A DNA stretch of 64,000 nucleotides from JAWLBY01 sp041687455 (GTDB lineage: Bacteria > Pseudomonadota > Gammaproteobacteria > Xanthomonadales > Xanthomonadaceae), in NCBI GenBank assembly GCA_041687455.1, contig JAWLBY010000005.1, positions 1-64,000 of the forward strand, given 5' to 3'. Shown one piece after another: positions 20,900-29,555 of the stretch. The notes under the pieces were generated by a model. It searched no databases. It had not been told where the DNA came from and saw only the letters and a program-made list of their open reading frames with translations. The first letter of the stretch is position 1, and each line of letters opens with the position of its first letter. A program made the position numbers and the translations under genes.

Positions 20900-21672
20900 G
20901 GCGTGCGCAGGCTCACTTCGGCGCTGTGGAAATGTCGTTCGCCGCTGGCGGTCCGCAGCCGCAGCGCACCGTCGGCGGCGATACCGTCCGCTCGACCGGC
21001 ATGTTCGCCGTCGGCGCCGAGCACGAGCAGCTCGCGGCCGGCCCAGACATCGACCGCGGGCCAGCGGGCGGCGAAGCCGCTCAGGCCATCGCGTTCGAAG
21101 CGATCGAGCATCGGCATCAGCGCGGCGATCACGAGCGCCGCCCAGCACACGCGGTCGGTCGGCTGGCCGAGCGTCGCCAGATCGATCCACGGCTGCTCGA
21201 TCGCCGCCGCTGCGGCGACCGGCATCGCGACGTTCAGCCCGAGCCCGAGCACGATCGCCGAGCGGCCGTCGCGCTCACCGGCCGATTCGACCAGCAGCCC
21301 GCCGAGCTTGCGATCGCGGGCGAGCAGATCGTTCGGCCATTTCAGTCCGACCTCGCCGACGCCGGCGTCGCGCAGTGCATCGACCAGCGCGATGCCGGCC
21401 GCCAGCGACAGGCCGGCCAGCGCGGCCAGCGGACGGTCGATCCGCGCGAACAGCGACAGATACAGATTCGCGTCCGGCGGCGACTGCCAGGTCCGGCCTC
21501 GCCGGCCGCGACCGGCGCTCTGCATGTCGACGACCAGTGCGGCACGGTCGGGCAACGTGTCGGCCGCGCGCAGCAGCACGCTGTTGCTCGAATCGACCTG
21601 GTGCTGCCAGTCCAGCGCGCCGAGCCGGTCGCGGATCGGCTCCGGCAACTGCGCCCGCAGCGCGGCGATCAT
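20896..21672 (-). CDS. birA: Biotin--[acetyl-CoA-carboxylase] ligase, monofunctional
   Basis: The enzyme activates biotin as biotinyl-AMP and attaches it to the carboxyl carrier protein AccB. The 258-residue protein contains GRGRRGRTW (adenylate loop), KWPNDLL, KLGGLL (catalytic lysine) and GLGLNV, then a small C-terminal SH3-like domain. The N-terminal winged-helix DNA-binding domain of E. coli BirA is absent, so it cannot act as a biotin-operon repressor in the E. coli way. A GTG 18 bp upstream overlaps the plsY stop and is an alternative start. The chosen ATG lacks a clear Shine-Dalgarno, so translational coupling is likely. Confidence 0.92.
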   Translation of the reverse strand: MIAALRAQLPEPIRDRLGALDWQHQVDSSNSVLLRAADTLPDRAALVVDMQSAGRGRRGRTWQSPPDANLYLSLFARIDRPLAALAGLSLAAGIALVDALRDAGVGEVGLKWPNDLLARDRKLGGLLVESAGERDGRSAIVLGLGLNVAMPVAAAAAIEQPWIDLATLGQPTDRVCWAALVIAALMPMLDRFERDGLSGFAARWPAVDVWAGRELLVLGADGEHAGRADGIAADGALRLRTASGERHFHSAEVSLRTP

Positions 21673-21686
21673 GGTGGCGGCCGTGC

Positions 21687-22328
21687 TCACTGCTGCAGCC
21701 AGTGGCGGATCAGCCGGGCGCGTTCGAAGCGATGCTCGCTCCCGTTGGCCAGCCGGATGATGTTGCTGCGATGGGTGAACAGCACCAGCGCGAATGCGGC
21801 GAGCGCGAATCCGGGCGCGGCCGGCCCGCCGGTCCACCACGCCAGCGGCAGCAGCGACGCGGTTGCGAGCAGGCTGGCCAGGCCGACATAGCCGGTCGTG
21901 CCGAGCACCAGCAGCCAGACCGCCAGCAGCGCCGGCACCGCCAGCGGCCACAGCCACAGCAGGCCGCCGAGCAGCGTCGCCACGCCCTTGCCGCCGCGGA
22001 AGCCGAACCAGACCGGCCAGCAGTGGCCTACGGCGGCGGCCAGTGTCGCCGCGAATCCGAGCGCGGCCGCAGCCACCGGCAGCGCCGGGTCGTACAGCCA
22101 GACACCGAGCGCGGCGGCGAGCAGGCCCTTGCCGACGTCGAACAACGCGACCGGCAGCGCGAAGCGCCAGCCGCGCGTCCGGAATGCATTGGTGCCGCCG
22201 GCATTGCCGCTGCCTTCGCGGCGGATATCGATGCCGCGCCAGCGGCCGAGCAGCAGCGAGCCCGAAAGGGCGCCGAGCAGATAGGCGATCAGCAGTGCCA
22301 GGGCGGCGCGGGCGAGGGCGGCTTCCAT
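21687..22328 (-). CDS. plsY: Acyl-phosphate:glycerol-3-phosphate acyltransferase PlsY
   Basis: PlsY is a membrane enzyme that transfers an acyl group from acyl-phosphate to glycerol-3-phosphate, the first step of phospholipid synthesis. The 213-residue protein has about five membrane helices and all three conserved cytoplasmic motifs: GSGNAGGTNA, GHCWPVWFGFRGGKGVA and the C-terminal THRSNIIRL. It starts 9 bp after the DAK2-DegV gene stop and is coupled to birA. The upstream gene is a predicted fatty-acid kinase, which would supply PlsY's acyl-phosphate substrate. Confidence 0.95.
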   Translation of the reverse strand: MEAALARAALALLIAYLLGALSGSLLLGRWRGIDIRREGSGNAGGTNAFRTRGWRFALPVALFDVGKGLLAAALGVWLYDPALPVAAAALGFAATLAAAVGHCWPVWFGFRGGKGVATLLGGLLWLWPLAVPALLAVWLLVLGTTGYVGLASLLATASLLPLAWWTGGPAAPGFALAAFALVLFTHRSNIIRLANGSEHRFERARLIRHWLQQ

Positions 22329-22337
22329 CCGCGCAGA

Positions 22338-24170
22338 CTACGGCGTTTCGCCTGCCACCGGTTGCACGCCGACGACCAGCGCGCCGGGCCCGGCGTGGGC
22401 GCCGATCGCCGGTCCGGCCTCGACCAGCCAGCCGTCGGCGACATCGAGTCGCTGCAGCAGCGCCCCGAGCAGCGCCTCGCCGTCGGCGGGGCAGTCGCAA
22501 TGACCGACCAGCACGCGCCAGCGCTGGCCAGCCGGCAGCCGGTCGGCGACGAAGCGGGCGAAGCGCTGCGGCACCTGCCGACCGAGCAGGGCGCCGCAGA
22601 TGCCGAGCCGGCCATCGGCGCGAACCCGCGCCACCGGGGTCAGCCCGAGCCCTTCGATCAGCGGTCGGGCCCAGCGCGGCACGCGCCCGCCGCGCACGCC
22701 GTGGCTGAGGTCGCGGGCGATCGCGAAGGTCTGCGTCAGCGGCCGCAGCCGCTCGACTTCGGCGGCGACCGCAGCCGCGTCGCCGCCACGCTGCGCCGCC
22801 TCCGCCGCCGCCAGCACCAACAGTCCCTGACCGCACGAAGCATGGCCGCTGTCGACGACCCGGATGCGTGCAGCGTCACAGCGCGCGGCGGCGCTCTCGC
22901 CGGCCTGCAGCGTGCCACTGACCGCCCGCGACAGGCCGACGTACAGCACCTCGGCATGGTGCGTCAGCAGGAACTCGAACTGTCGGCGGAAATCGCCCGG
23001 CGGCGGCTGCGAGGTCTGCGGCAGCTCGGCCGACGTGCGCAGCCGCGCATAGAACTCGGCCGGCGCCAGCGACACCTTGTCGATGAATTCGTCGGCGCCG
23101 AAGCTGACCCGCGCCGACACCATCGGAATCGCCAGCGCCTGCATCCGCTCGGCCGGCAGGTCGGCTCCGCTGTCGGTCAGCACCACCAGCGCCTGTGCGT
23201 TCAGCGCACTGGCGCGCTGCATCCGCATGTCCTCGGCCTTGCGCGCCGAGACCCGGCCGTAGCGGCCGGCCAGCGCGAACAGCGCCGCCGGGTCGGCCAC
23301 ATGCGCGTGCAGCCGAAGCCGGCGCGCGCCGCCGGCCAGCACCACGCTGCCGGCACCGAACGCGGCCAGCGCGGCCTGCAGCGTCGCCCGCGCGATCGCA
23401 CCGTCGTCCGCTTCGATCACGCATTCGCTGCACCATGGCTGCGTTGCGTCGATCTCGGGCTCGGCATGCAGTGCACCGAGATCGTCGTCGTGGCTGTGGT
23501 CGATCGTGGTCAGGTCGGTATCGCCGCGGACGATGAAGTCGTAGACGCCCTCGAGCAGATCGACGAAGCCCTGCGCGCCGGCATCGACGACGCCGGCCTG
23601 GCGCAGCACCGGCAACTGTTTCGGCGTATCGGCGAGCGCGGCGCGGGCGCGCTGCAGCGCGTCGCCGAACCAGTCGGCGAGGCCGCGGGCGCCCGCCGGC
23701 CAATCCTGCAGTGCGGCCGCGAATGCGCGGATCACCGACAGGATCGTGCCTTCGCGTGGTTCGGCCAGGGCGCCGACCGCCTGCGTCGCGCCGAGCTGCA
23801 CGGCCTGGCCGAGCTGCTGCGGGGTCAGCACGCGGGCACCGGCGCTGCCTTCGCCGAGGCCGTGGAAGAACTGCGCCATGATCGCGCCGGAGTTGCCGCG
23901 GGCGCCGTCGATCGCGTCGGCGGCGACCTGCGCCAGCAGCTCGTCGGCGGCACGTGCGCGGCGCGACAGGCTGTTGCCGAGCACCGACGACAGCGTGAAG
24001 GCGAGATTGCTGCCGGTATCGCCGTCCGGCACCGGGAACACGTTGATCCGGTTCAGCCATTCGCGGCGTGCGATCACCCGGCGGATGCCGGCGATCAGCG
24101 CACGCCGCAGGGCCGGGGCGGCGATGCGTGGCAGGGAGGTCGACGGCACGGGTTCGGCAACAGCGGTCAT
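22338..24170 (-). CDS. DAK2-DegV fusion, predicted fatty-acid kinase (FakA-FakB in one chain)
   Basis: In this 610-residue protein, residues about 20-210 form a DAK2/DhaL kinase domain with the Mg/ATP motif NVFPVPDGDTGSN, then GARGNSGAIMAQF and DAGAQGFVDLLEG. After a linking domain, residues about 310-610 form a complete DegV (EDD) domain. It keeps the lipid- and phosphate-binding motifs of FakB: LTDSGADLP, SRAVSGTLQ, RGGRVPRW and VGHCDCP. In Firmicutes, FakA (DAK2) phosphorylates fatty acid bound to separate FakB (DegV) proteins. Here both are on one polypeptide directly before plsY. Fatty-acid kinase activity is inferred from the family and context. The ATG of MTAVAEPVP is chosen by domain extent. 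Confidence 0.88.
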   Translation of the reverse strand: MTAVAEPVPSTSLPRIAAPALRRALIAGIRRVIARREWLNRINVFPVPDGDTGSNLAFTLSSVLGNSLSRRARAADELLAQVAADAIDGARGNSGAIMAQFFHGLGEGSAGARVLTPQQLGQAVQLGATQAVGALAEPREGTILSVIRAFAAALQDWPAGARGLADWFGDALQRARAALADTPKQLPVLRQAGVVDAGAQGFVDLLEGVYDFIVRGDTDLTTIDHSHDDDLGALHAEPEIDATQPWCSECVIEADDGAIARATLQAALAAFGAGSVVLAGGARRLRLHAHVADPAALFALAGRYGRVSARKAEDMRMQRASALNAQALVVLTDSGADLPAERMQALAIPMVSARVSFGADEFIDKVSLAPAEFYARLRTSAELPQTSQPPPGDFRRQFEFLLTHHAEVLYVGLSRAVSGTLQAGESAAARCDAARIRVVDSGHASCGQGLLVLAAAEAAQRGGDAAAVAAEVERLRPLTQTFAIARDLSHGVRGGRVPRWARPLIEGLGLTPVARVRADGRLGICGALLGRQVPQRFARFVADRLPAGQRWRVLVGHCDCPADGEALLGALLQRLDVADGWLVEAGPAIGAHAGPGALVVGVQPVAGETP

Positions 24171-24382
24171 CCGGCGGAGTCTGCCAGAGGACGCCGGCCG
24201 TGCGCTGCAGGCCGGCGGACCGATCCGGGTGCTGCGCCGAATCGAGCGGCCGCCGCGGCGGGCCGAGCGCCGCCCGTGCCGTCCGGGGCTAGACTGCCGG
24301 CAGCGCGATGCAACCCTTGCGGCGGTCGCTGCATCTATCGGACTCGACCACCGCCTGCCCGCGCCACCGCTGGAGTTTCCCG

Positions 24383-24631
24383 ATGACCCGATCGCTCGTC
24401 CTCGCCAGTCTCTTGATCGTGCTGACCGCGCCGGCTCTGGCGGCCGGCCTCGAAGCGGTTGCCGACGCCGAGTGCCCGGAGACGAGCCGGCGCAGCGAGA
24501 CGGTGGCGACCGAACCGGCCCCGGCGCCGGAACCGGCCGCCGCCACCCGCAGCGAGCCGGTCCCGCAGGGCGGCGGCGCGCCGGCACGCCGCGCACGCTG
24601 GCACAGCCTGCTGCCGGGCATGTACAAGTAA
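24383..24631 (+). CDS. Small secreted hypothetical protein
   Basis: This 82-residue product has a clear signal peptide (MTRSLVLASLLIVLTAPALAA). A short Glu/Pro/Ala-rich mature region follows (PAPEPAAATRSEPVPQGGG), with a basic end RARWHSLLPGMYK. I recognise no domain. Composition suggests a disordered periplasmic peptide. It precedes mtfA by 65 bp on the same strand. Codon use looks like that of its neighbours, and the signal peptide supports a real gene. Confidence 0.6.
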   Translation: MTRSLVLASLLIVLTAPALAAGLEAVADAECPETSRRSETVATEPAPAPEPAAATRSEPVPQGGGAPARRARWHSLLPGMYK

Positions 24632-24696
24632 ACGGCCCGGCTGCGACGGCGGCCGAGCGGCTTGTCGGGCGGCGCCGGCGGCCGCACAGTGAGGCG

Positions 24697-25467
24697 ATGA
24701 CATCCCTGTTCGCGCGGCTTGCCGCCCGCTTCCAACCGCCGCCGCGACTCGACGATCGGCTCTGGCAGCGGGCGCTGCAGCGCAGCCGGCTGCAATCGCG
24801 GCTGCCTGCCGACCGCGCCGCGCGGCTGCGCGCACTGACCGAGCGTTTCCTGCACGGCAAGGCGATCACGCCGGCCGCCGGCTTCATCAGCAATGCCGAA
24901 CGCGACGCGCTGATCGCGACGCTGTGCTGCCTGCCGGTGCTCGAGCTCGGTTTCGACTGGCTGCGCGGCTGGTCGCAGGTGATCGTCTACCCGGGCCAGT
25001 TCCGGGTCCGCCGCGAGCGCCACGACGAGGACACCGGGGTGGTCGACGAATGGGACGACGAGCTGGCCGGCGAATCGTGGGATCGCGGGCCGCTTGTGCT
25101 GTCGTGGGCTGACATCGCCCAGGACCTGCGCGACCCGCAGCCGGGATATCAGGTCGTCGTGCACGAGATCGCGCACAAGCTCGATGCGCTCGACGGCGCG
25201 ATGGACGGCACGCCGCCACTGCCCGACCGCGGCCGCCGGCAGGCCTGGGTCGCGGCGTTCCAGACCGCGTTCGACCGGCTCGGTGCCGCGTTCGACGCCG
25301 GCGAGGAGCTGCCGATCGATCCGTATGCGCTGGAAGGCCCGGACGAATTCTTCGCCGTCGTCAGCGAATATCACTACTCGGCGCCCGGCTTGCTGGCCGC
25401 CGCGCTGCCGGCGGTGGCCGCCGAACTGGAAGCGTTCTACGGTCGTTCGCCGTTCGCCGACGGCTGA
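24697..25467 (+). CDS. mtfA: MtfA-type zinc-dependent peptidase
   Basis: MtfA (YeeI) in E. coli is a cytosolic gluzincin that binds the repressor Mlc and so affects the glucose PTS. The 256-residue protein has the zinc motif HEIAHKLDALDG (HExxH) and the downstream glutamate in DEFFAVVSEY. It also has the N-terminal family segment ARLRALTERFLHGKAI and IVYPGQFRV. Whether an Mlc-like partner exists in this organism is unknown. Its 3' end overlaps the convergent ctpA gene by 31 bp. Confidence 0.9.
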   Translation: MTSLFARLAARFQPPPRLDDRLWQRALQRSRLQSRLPADRAARLRALTERFLHGKAITPAAGFISNAERDALIATLCCLPVLELGFDWLRGWSQVIVYPGQFRVRRERHDEDTGVVDEWDDELAGESWDRGPLVLSWADIAQDLRDPQPGYQVVVHEIAHKLDALDGAMDGTPPLPDRGRRQAWVAAFQTAFDRLGAAFDAGEELPIDPYALEGPDEFFAVVSEYHYSAPGLLAAALPAVAAELEAFYGRSPFADG

Positions 25468-26825
25468 GCCGGCCTGACCACCGCGGCTACCGGCGCGCGG
25501 AACAGCGCCAGCCCCTTCAGTACCGTCAGCGCCTGCTGCACGGCGAAATCGTCCTGCTCGCGCGCCTCGTCGTCCGCTGCCGGAGCCGCTTCCGCGCCGG
25601 TGGCGGATTCGTCCGGCGCCTGCAGGTGCCCCGGCAGATCGCGCTCGCGCACGCTCGGCAGCCGGCGGCTGATCTGCAATACCGCGTTCTCCGGCAGCTC
25701 GAGGTCGGGCTGCAGGCCACTGGACTGGATCCACTGGCCATTCGGCGTGTAGTAGCGCGCCGTGGTCAGCTTCAACGAGTCGCCGTTGTCGAGCGGCAGC
25801 ACGGTCTGCACCGAGCCCTTGCCGAAGCTCGGGCTGCCCATCAGCAGCGCGCGACGCTGGTCGCGCAGCGCGGCGGCCAGCACCTCGGCCGCCGACGCGG
25901 TGCCGCTGTCGATCAGCACGACGATCGGCGCACCGGCCAGCAGGTCGCCGGGACCGGCGCGCTGTTCGCTGACCGAGAACGGCAGCCGGCCGCGGGTCGA
26001 CACGACCGTACCGCCGTCGAGGAAATGATCGGCCGTTTCGACCGCTGCGTTCATCAGTCCGCCGGGGTTGCTGCGCAGGTCGAGCACCAGGCCCTTCGGC
26101 GTGGTCCCGGCCAGCAGTTCGCGCAACTTGCGGCCGACCTCGCGGCCGGTGTCGGCCTGGAAATGGCTGATCCGCAGGTAGGCGAAGCCCGGATCGAGCG
26201 AGCGCACGCGGGCGCTGGCGACCCGGATCGTCTCGCGGGTCAGTTCGAACGCCAGCGGTGCCGGCTCGCCGTCGCGCACGATCGTCAGCGACATCGTCGT
26301 GCCCGGTGCGCCACGCATCGACTCGATCGCCGATTCGAGATTGCCGGCGTCGATCGTGCGGCCGTCGATCTGGGTGATGATGTCGCCCGGACGTATGCCG
26401 GCCCGTGCGGCGGGCGTGTCGTCGATCGGAGCGATCACCAGCAGGGTCCGGTCGGGCTGCTGCACGACTTCCACGCCGAGGCCGTCGTAGGCGCCGCTGG
26501 TGACCTCGTTCAGCGCCTGCGCGTCGGCGGACTCCAGGTAGGCGCTGTGCGGATCGAGATCGCTCAGCAGGCCGCGGATCGCCGCCTGCATCAGCCGCGC
26601 ATCGTCGACCGGTTCGACGTAGGCCTGCTTGACCGCGCGGAACACCGCGACGAAGCGACGGATCTCGTCCAGGCTGACCCGCTCGCCGTCCAGCTCGAGT
26701 GCGCCTGAGGGCGTCGACGGCAGGTCGGTGCCGGTGGTGGCCGGCTCGGCGACCGGGGTCTGGGCGCCCGCGGCGGTCGCGGCAGCCAGCGTCAGAACAG
26801 CGAACCAGCGGGACAGGATCGGCAT
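25437..26825 (-). CDS. ctpA: C-terminal processing peptidase (S41)
   Basis: This periplasmic serine protease trims the C-termini of envelope proteins, often peptidoglycan hydrolases. The 462-residue protein has a signal peptide (about 1-21, ending GAQ) and a PDZ domain (about 100-180) with GIRPGDIITQIDG. The S41 domain carries the catalytic dyad: Ser in DSGTASAAEV and Lys in SFGKGSVQ. A disordered Ala/Glu-rich C-terminus follows the core. In relatives ctpA often follows gpmI-envC; here it is about 5 kb away. The start has no Shine-Dalgarno, and a perfect TATAAT lies only 6 bp upstream of the ATG. Confidence 0.94.
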   Translation of the reverse strand: MPILSRWFAVLTLAAATAAGAQTPVAEPATTGTDLPSTPSGALELDGERVSLDEIRRFVAVFRAVKQAYVEPVDDARLMQAAIRGLLSDLDPHSAYLESADAQALNEVTSGAYDGLGVEVVQQPDRTLLVIAPIDDTPAARAGIRPGDIITQIDGRTIDAGNLESAIESMRGAPGTTMSLTIVRDGEPAPLAFELTRETIRVASARVRSLDPGFAYLRISHFQADTGREVGRKLRELLAGTTPKGLVLDLRSNPGGLMNAAVETADHFLDGGTVVSTRGRLPFSVSEQRAGPGDLLAGAPIVVLIDSGTASAAEVLAAALRDQRRALLMGSPSFGKGSVQTVLPLDNGDSLKLTTARYYTPNGQWIQSSGLQPDLELPENAVLQISRRLPSVRERDLPGHLQAPDESATGAEAAPAADDEAREQDDFAVQQALTVLKGLALFRAPVAAVVRPAQPSANGERP

Positions 26826-26831
26826 CGGGCG

Positions 26832-26837
26832 ATTATA
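26832..26837 (-). promoter_or_regulatory. Perfect -10 box of ctpA
   Basis: TATAAT on the minus strand ends 6 bp before the ctpA ATG. A transcript starting about 6-7 nt downstream would begin at the start codon. No good -35 box is visible. Confidence 0.45.
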
Positions 26838-26881
26838 GGCGCGTGCCGGCCGCGATCCGTGAAGCGGCGGATGCGGCCCTC

Positions 26882-26887
26882 TACAAT
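26882..26887 (+). promoter_or_regulatory. Candidate -10 box of the SPOR protein gene
   Basis: TACAAT lies 29 bp before the ATG of the SPOR gene, in the 91-bp gap shared with ctpA. No strong -35 partner is seen. Confidence 0.35.
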
Positions 26888-26916
26888 GCCGGCTTCCCCG
26901 ATCGAACGTGGTGTCG

Positions 26917-27582
26917 ATGCTGCTCCGGCTGCTGGTGGTACTGCTGCTCGCGATGAACATCGGTGTCGCCGCCTGGTGGGCGCTGCGGCCCGCGCCGCCG
27001 GCTGCGCCGACGCCGGCCGCGTTCGATGCCGCCATCGAACCGCTGCGGCTGCTCAGTGAAGTCGACGCCGGCGCTGCCGATCCGGTGGCCGAGGTGGTCG
27101 GCCCGCCGCAGCCGCAACTGCCGGACGCCGAGCGGACCTGTCTGGTGCTCGGGCCGTTCCTGACCCAGGTCGACCTGCGCCGGGCGATGAACGCGCTGAC
27201 GCCGGCCGCCGAGCGGATCCAGTTCCGCGAAAGCCGCACGCTGATCCGGCGCGGCTTCCGCGTGTTCATCCCGTCGCCCGGCAGCCGTGCCGCGGCGCTC
27301 GAGCGGGCCCGCGAGCTGTCCGCGCGCGGCCTGCGCGACTATTACGTCGTGACCGCCGGGGCCGAGCAGAATTCGATCTCGCTCGGGCTCTATCGCGAGG
27401 AAGCCAACGCGATCCGCCGCCGCGATGAAGTGCAGGCCAAGGGTTTCGAAGTCAGCCTCGAACCACGCAATGAAGAAGTGCCGCAATACTTCATCGACCT
27501 CGAGCTGCCGCGCGATTTCGACTGGCGGAGCGCGCTCGGCGGCTACAGCGGCGTCAACAGCAGCGAAATCCCGTGTAACTGA
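26917..27582 (+). CDS. SPOR-domain membrane protein
   Basis: This 221-residue protein is anchored by one N-terminal helix (LLRLLVVLLLAMNIGVAAWWAL). A Pro/Ala-rich linker is followed by a SPOR-like region to the C-terminus (from about residue 90, RTCLVLGPFLTQVDL, with GFRVFIPSPG and YYVVTAG). SPOR domains bind denuded glycan strands at division septa, so a cell-wall role is likely but not demonstrated. In relatives such a gene often follows birA-coaX. In-frame GTG codons lie 6 and 9 bp upstream of the chosen ATG. The tRNA-Thr gene follows in the same direction. Confidence 0.78.
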   Translation: MLLRLLVVLLLAMNIGVAAWWALRPAPPAAPTPAAFDAAIEPLRLLSEVDAGAADPVAEVVGPPQPQLPDAERTCLVLGPFLTQVDLRRAMNALTPAAERIQFRESRTLIRRGFRVFIPSPGSRAAALERARELSARGLRDYYVVTAGAEQNSISLGLYREEANAIRRRDEVQAKGFEVSLEPRNEEVPQYFIDLELPRDFDWRSALGGYSGVNSSEIPCN

Positions 27583-27597
27583 GGACCACGGCCGCGC

Positions 27598-27626
27598 TGG
27601 GCAAGCGCCCGGCCGCTGCCTACAAT
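27598..27626 (+). promoter_or_regulatory. tRNA-Thr promoter
   Basis: TGGGCA and TACAAT are separated by 17 bp. The -10 ends 11 bp before the tRNA 5' end, the expected distance for a short leader. Confidence 0.5.
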
Positions 27627-27637
27627 GCCGCGCTGCT

Positions 27638-27713
27638 GCCGGTATAGCTCAGTTGGTAGAGCAACTGATTTGTAATCAGTAGGTCCCCAGTTCGAGTCTG
27701 GGTGCCGGCACCA
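27638..27713 (+). tRNA. tRNA-Thr (anticodon TGT)
   Basis: This 76-nt gene folds as a full cloverleaf. The acceptor stem is GCCGGTA/TGCCGGC, the D-arm GCTCAGTTGGTAGAGC, the anticodon stem ACTGA/TCAGT with loop TTTGTAA (anticodon at 27671-27673), and the T-arm CCCAG-TTCGAGT-CTGGG. The CCA end is encoded. A decayed stretch of genes begins about 130 bp downstream. Confidence 0.98.
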
Positions 27714-27847
27714 AAGTAGGGTCCGCGGAAGTCCGAGATTGTCCACAAGCCCGCATATTCGCGGGCATTTGTGTGCCTGTAGAGTCCAGCGACATCCAGC
27801 CTGATCCGTTGACGCACCCCCGAAGTCGGGGCGGGGTCGGGGCGTCG

Positions 27848-28185
27848 TCAGTTGAAGACCATGCCGCCGTCGACGACGATCGACTGACCGGTGACGTAGT
27901 CGGCGTCGGGGCCGGCCAGGAACGACACCGCGCCGGCCACTTCCGACGGCTCCGACACCCGTTCGAGCGTGATGCCGCGGGTGAACTGCTCCCGGCCCCA
28001 GGCTTCCGGCTGGCCGGCGGATGTGGCGGTTTCCTTCGCGAGGTCCTCCATCAGCGGCGTCCTGACGATGCCCGGCGCGTAGGTGTTGGCGGTGTGCCGT
28101 ACTTCGCGAGGTCCCGCGCGACGCTCTGCGTGAAGCCGCGTACCGCGAACTTGGTCGCCGAGTACAGGCCGAATGCCGGCGCTCC
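27848..28185 (-). pseudogene. Remnant of a short-chain dehydrogenase (acetoin reductase-like)
   Basis: Two minus-strand frames together encode the C-terminal half of an SDR enzyme. The 5' frame has [15 protein letters not shown], with the YxxxK catalytic pair, then LAKYG. The other frame continues with [29 protein letters not shown] and [13 protein letters not shown]. One base is missing near 28095, where KYG-I-T-V-N would be expected. The N-terminal Rossmann half with its TGxxxGxG motif is absent. Substrate similarity is closest to acetoin/diacetyl reductases. This is a truncated, frameshifted relic and not a functional gene. Confidence 0.78.
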
Positions 28186-28247
28186 TGCGGTCAGGCGGCC
28201 GAGGACGCGGCGGCTGGTAACCTTTGGCCAGGCGTCTGGCTGACGGA

Positions 28248-29555
28248 TCACGGCCTCGTTTGCAGCGCCACCCGCCAGACCGTGTTCGACAGATCGTCGG
28301 CGACGATCAACGCACCACGCGGATCGACCGTCACGCCGACCGGACGGCCGCGCGTCTTTCCGTCGTCGCCGAGGAAACCGGTGACGAACTCGATCGGGCC
28401 ACCGGCAGGGCGGCCATCGCGGAACGGCACGAAGATCACGCGGTAGCCGACCGGCTCGCTGCGATTCCAGCTACCGTGCTCCCCGATGAACACGCCTTCG
28501 GCGAACCGCGCCCCCATCGCAGGGGTCGAGAAGTCGAGCCCGAGTGCCGCGACGTGGGAGCCGAGGCTGTAGTCGGGCGTGATGGCGGCGGCAACCTTTT
28601 CGGGATCCTGCGGATGCACGCGTGGATCGATGTTCCGGCCCCAGTAACTGTACGGCCAGCCGTAGAAGCCACCTTCGCGCACCGACGTGAGGTAGTCCGG
28701 CACGAGGTTCGGTCCGAGTTCGTCGCGTTCGTTGACCACCGCCCACAGTTCGTTGCTGCCGGGCCGGAAGGCGAGTGCGGTCGGGTTGCGCAGGCCGGTT
28801 GCGTAGGGCTTGTGCGCGCCGGTGGCGGCGTCGATCTGCCACACCATCGCGCGGTCGACTTCGGCCGCCATGCCGCGTTCGGTGATGTTGCTGTTCGAGC
28901 CGATGCCGACGTAGAGGAAGCGGCCGTCCGGACTTGCCGCGAGCGCCTTGGTCCAGTGGTGGTTGATCGCCGACGGCAGGTGGGTCACCGTGACCGGCGG
29001 CCCATCGGCCCGGGTCTGGCCGTCGACGTAGTCGAAGCGGACCAGGGCGTCCTGGTTGGCGACGTACAACGTGCCATCGACGAGCGCGAGACCGTATGGT
29101 GCATTGAGTTCGTCGGCGAACACCGTGCGCAGTTCGTAGTGACCGTCGCCATCGGCGTCGCGCAGCAGCGTCACGCGGTTGCCGCTTGCGACCTGTGTCG
29201 TCCCCTTGGCCTTGATGTACCCGGCGATGATGTCCTTGGGCTTGAGCGCCGGCGCATTGCCGCCGCGACCTTCGGCAACGAGGATGTCGCCGTTGGGTAG
29301 GACCAGGGTCTGCCTCGGTATGCCGAGGTCGGTCGCGATCGCGCTGATCGTGTAGCCCGCCGGCACGGTCGGACGCCGTTCCCCCCACTGCGCGGGTTCG
29401 GCGATCTTCATGCTCGGCAGCAAACCGCGCTTCGGTGCCGGCAGGTCCGGATCGGGGCCGTACTGCACCGGATCAGGGCTGCCGCCGCAGCCGGCAAGCA
29501 GCAGGGCGGTGGCCGCCAGGCACAGCGGTCTGACGATCGCACTTGAGCATTTCAT
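28248..29555 (-). CDS. Sorbosone dehydrogenase-family PQQ beta-propeller lipoprotein
   Basis: This 435-residue protein begins with a lipoprotein signal ([10 protein letters not shown]). A six-bladed beta-propeller of the glucose/sorbosone dehydrogenase family follows. Visible landmarks include [79 protein letters not shown] and the final [16 protein letters not shown]. Such enzymes oxidise sugars or alcohols in the periplasm with PQQ and pass electrons to the respiratory chain; the substrate is unknown. Its start overlaps the stop of the DUF2231 gene (ATGA), so the two are translationally coupled. No PQQ biosynthesis gene is in the window. Confidence 0.88.
   Translation of the reverse strand: MKCSSAIVRPLCLAATALLLAGCGGSPDPVQYGPDPDLPAPKRGLLPSMKIAEPAQWGERRPTVPAGYTISAIATDLGIPRQTLVLPNGDILVAEGRGGNAPALKPKDIIAGYIKAKGTTQVASGNRVTLLRDADGDGHYELRTVFADELNAPYGLALVDGTLYVANQDALVRFDYVDGQTRADGPPVTVTHLPSAINHHWTKALAASPDGRFLYVGIGSNSNITERGMAAEVDRAMVWQIDAATGAHKPYATGLRNPTALAFRPGSNELWAVVNERDELGPNLVPDYLTSVREGGFYGWPYSYWGRNIDPRVHPQDPEKVAAAITPDYSLGSHVAALGLDFSTPAMGARFAEGVFIGEHGSWNRSEPVGYRVIFVPFRDGRPAGGPIEFVTGFLGDDGKTRGRPVGVTVDPRGALIVADDLSNTVWRVALQTRP

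Noticed and set aside
20736..24386. 1,216-residue open plus-strand frame opposite coaX, birA, plsY and the DAK2-DegV gene
   Set aside because: Low-complexity Arg/Ala/Gln translation without motifs. All four genes on the other strand are certain.
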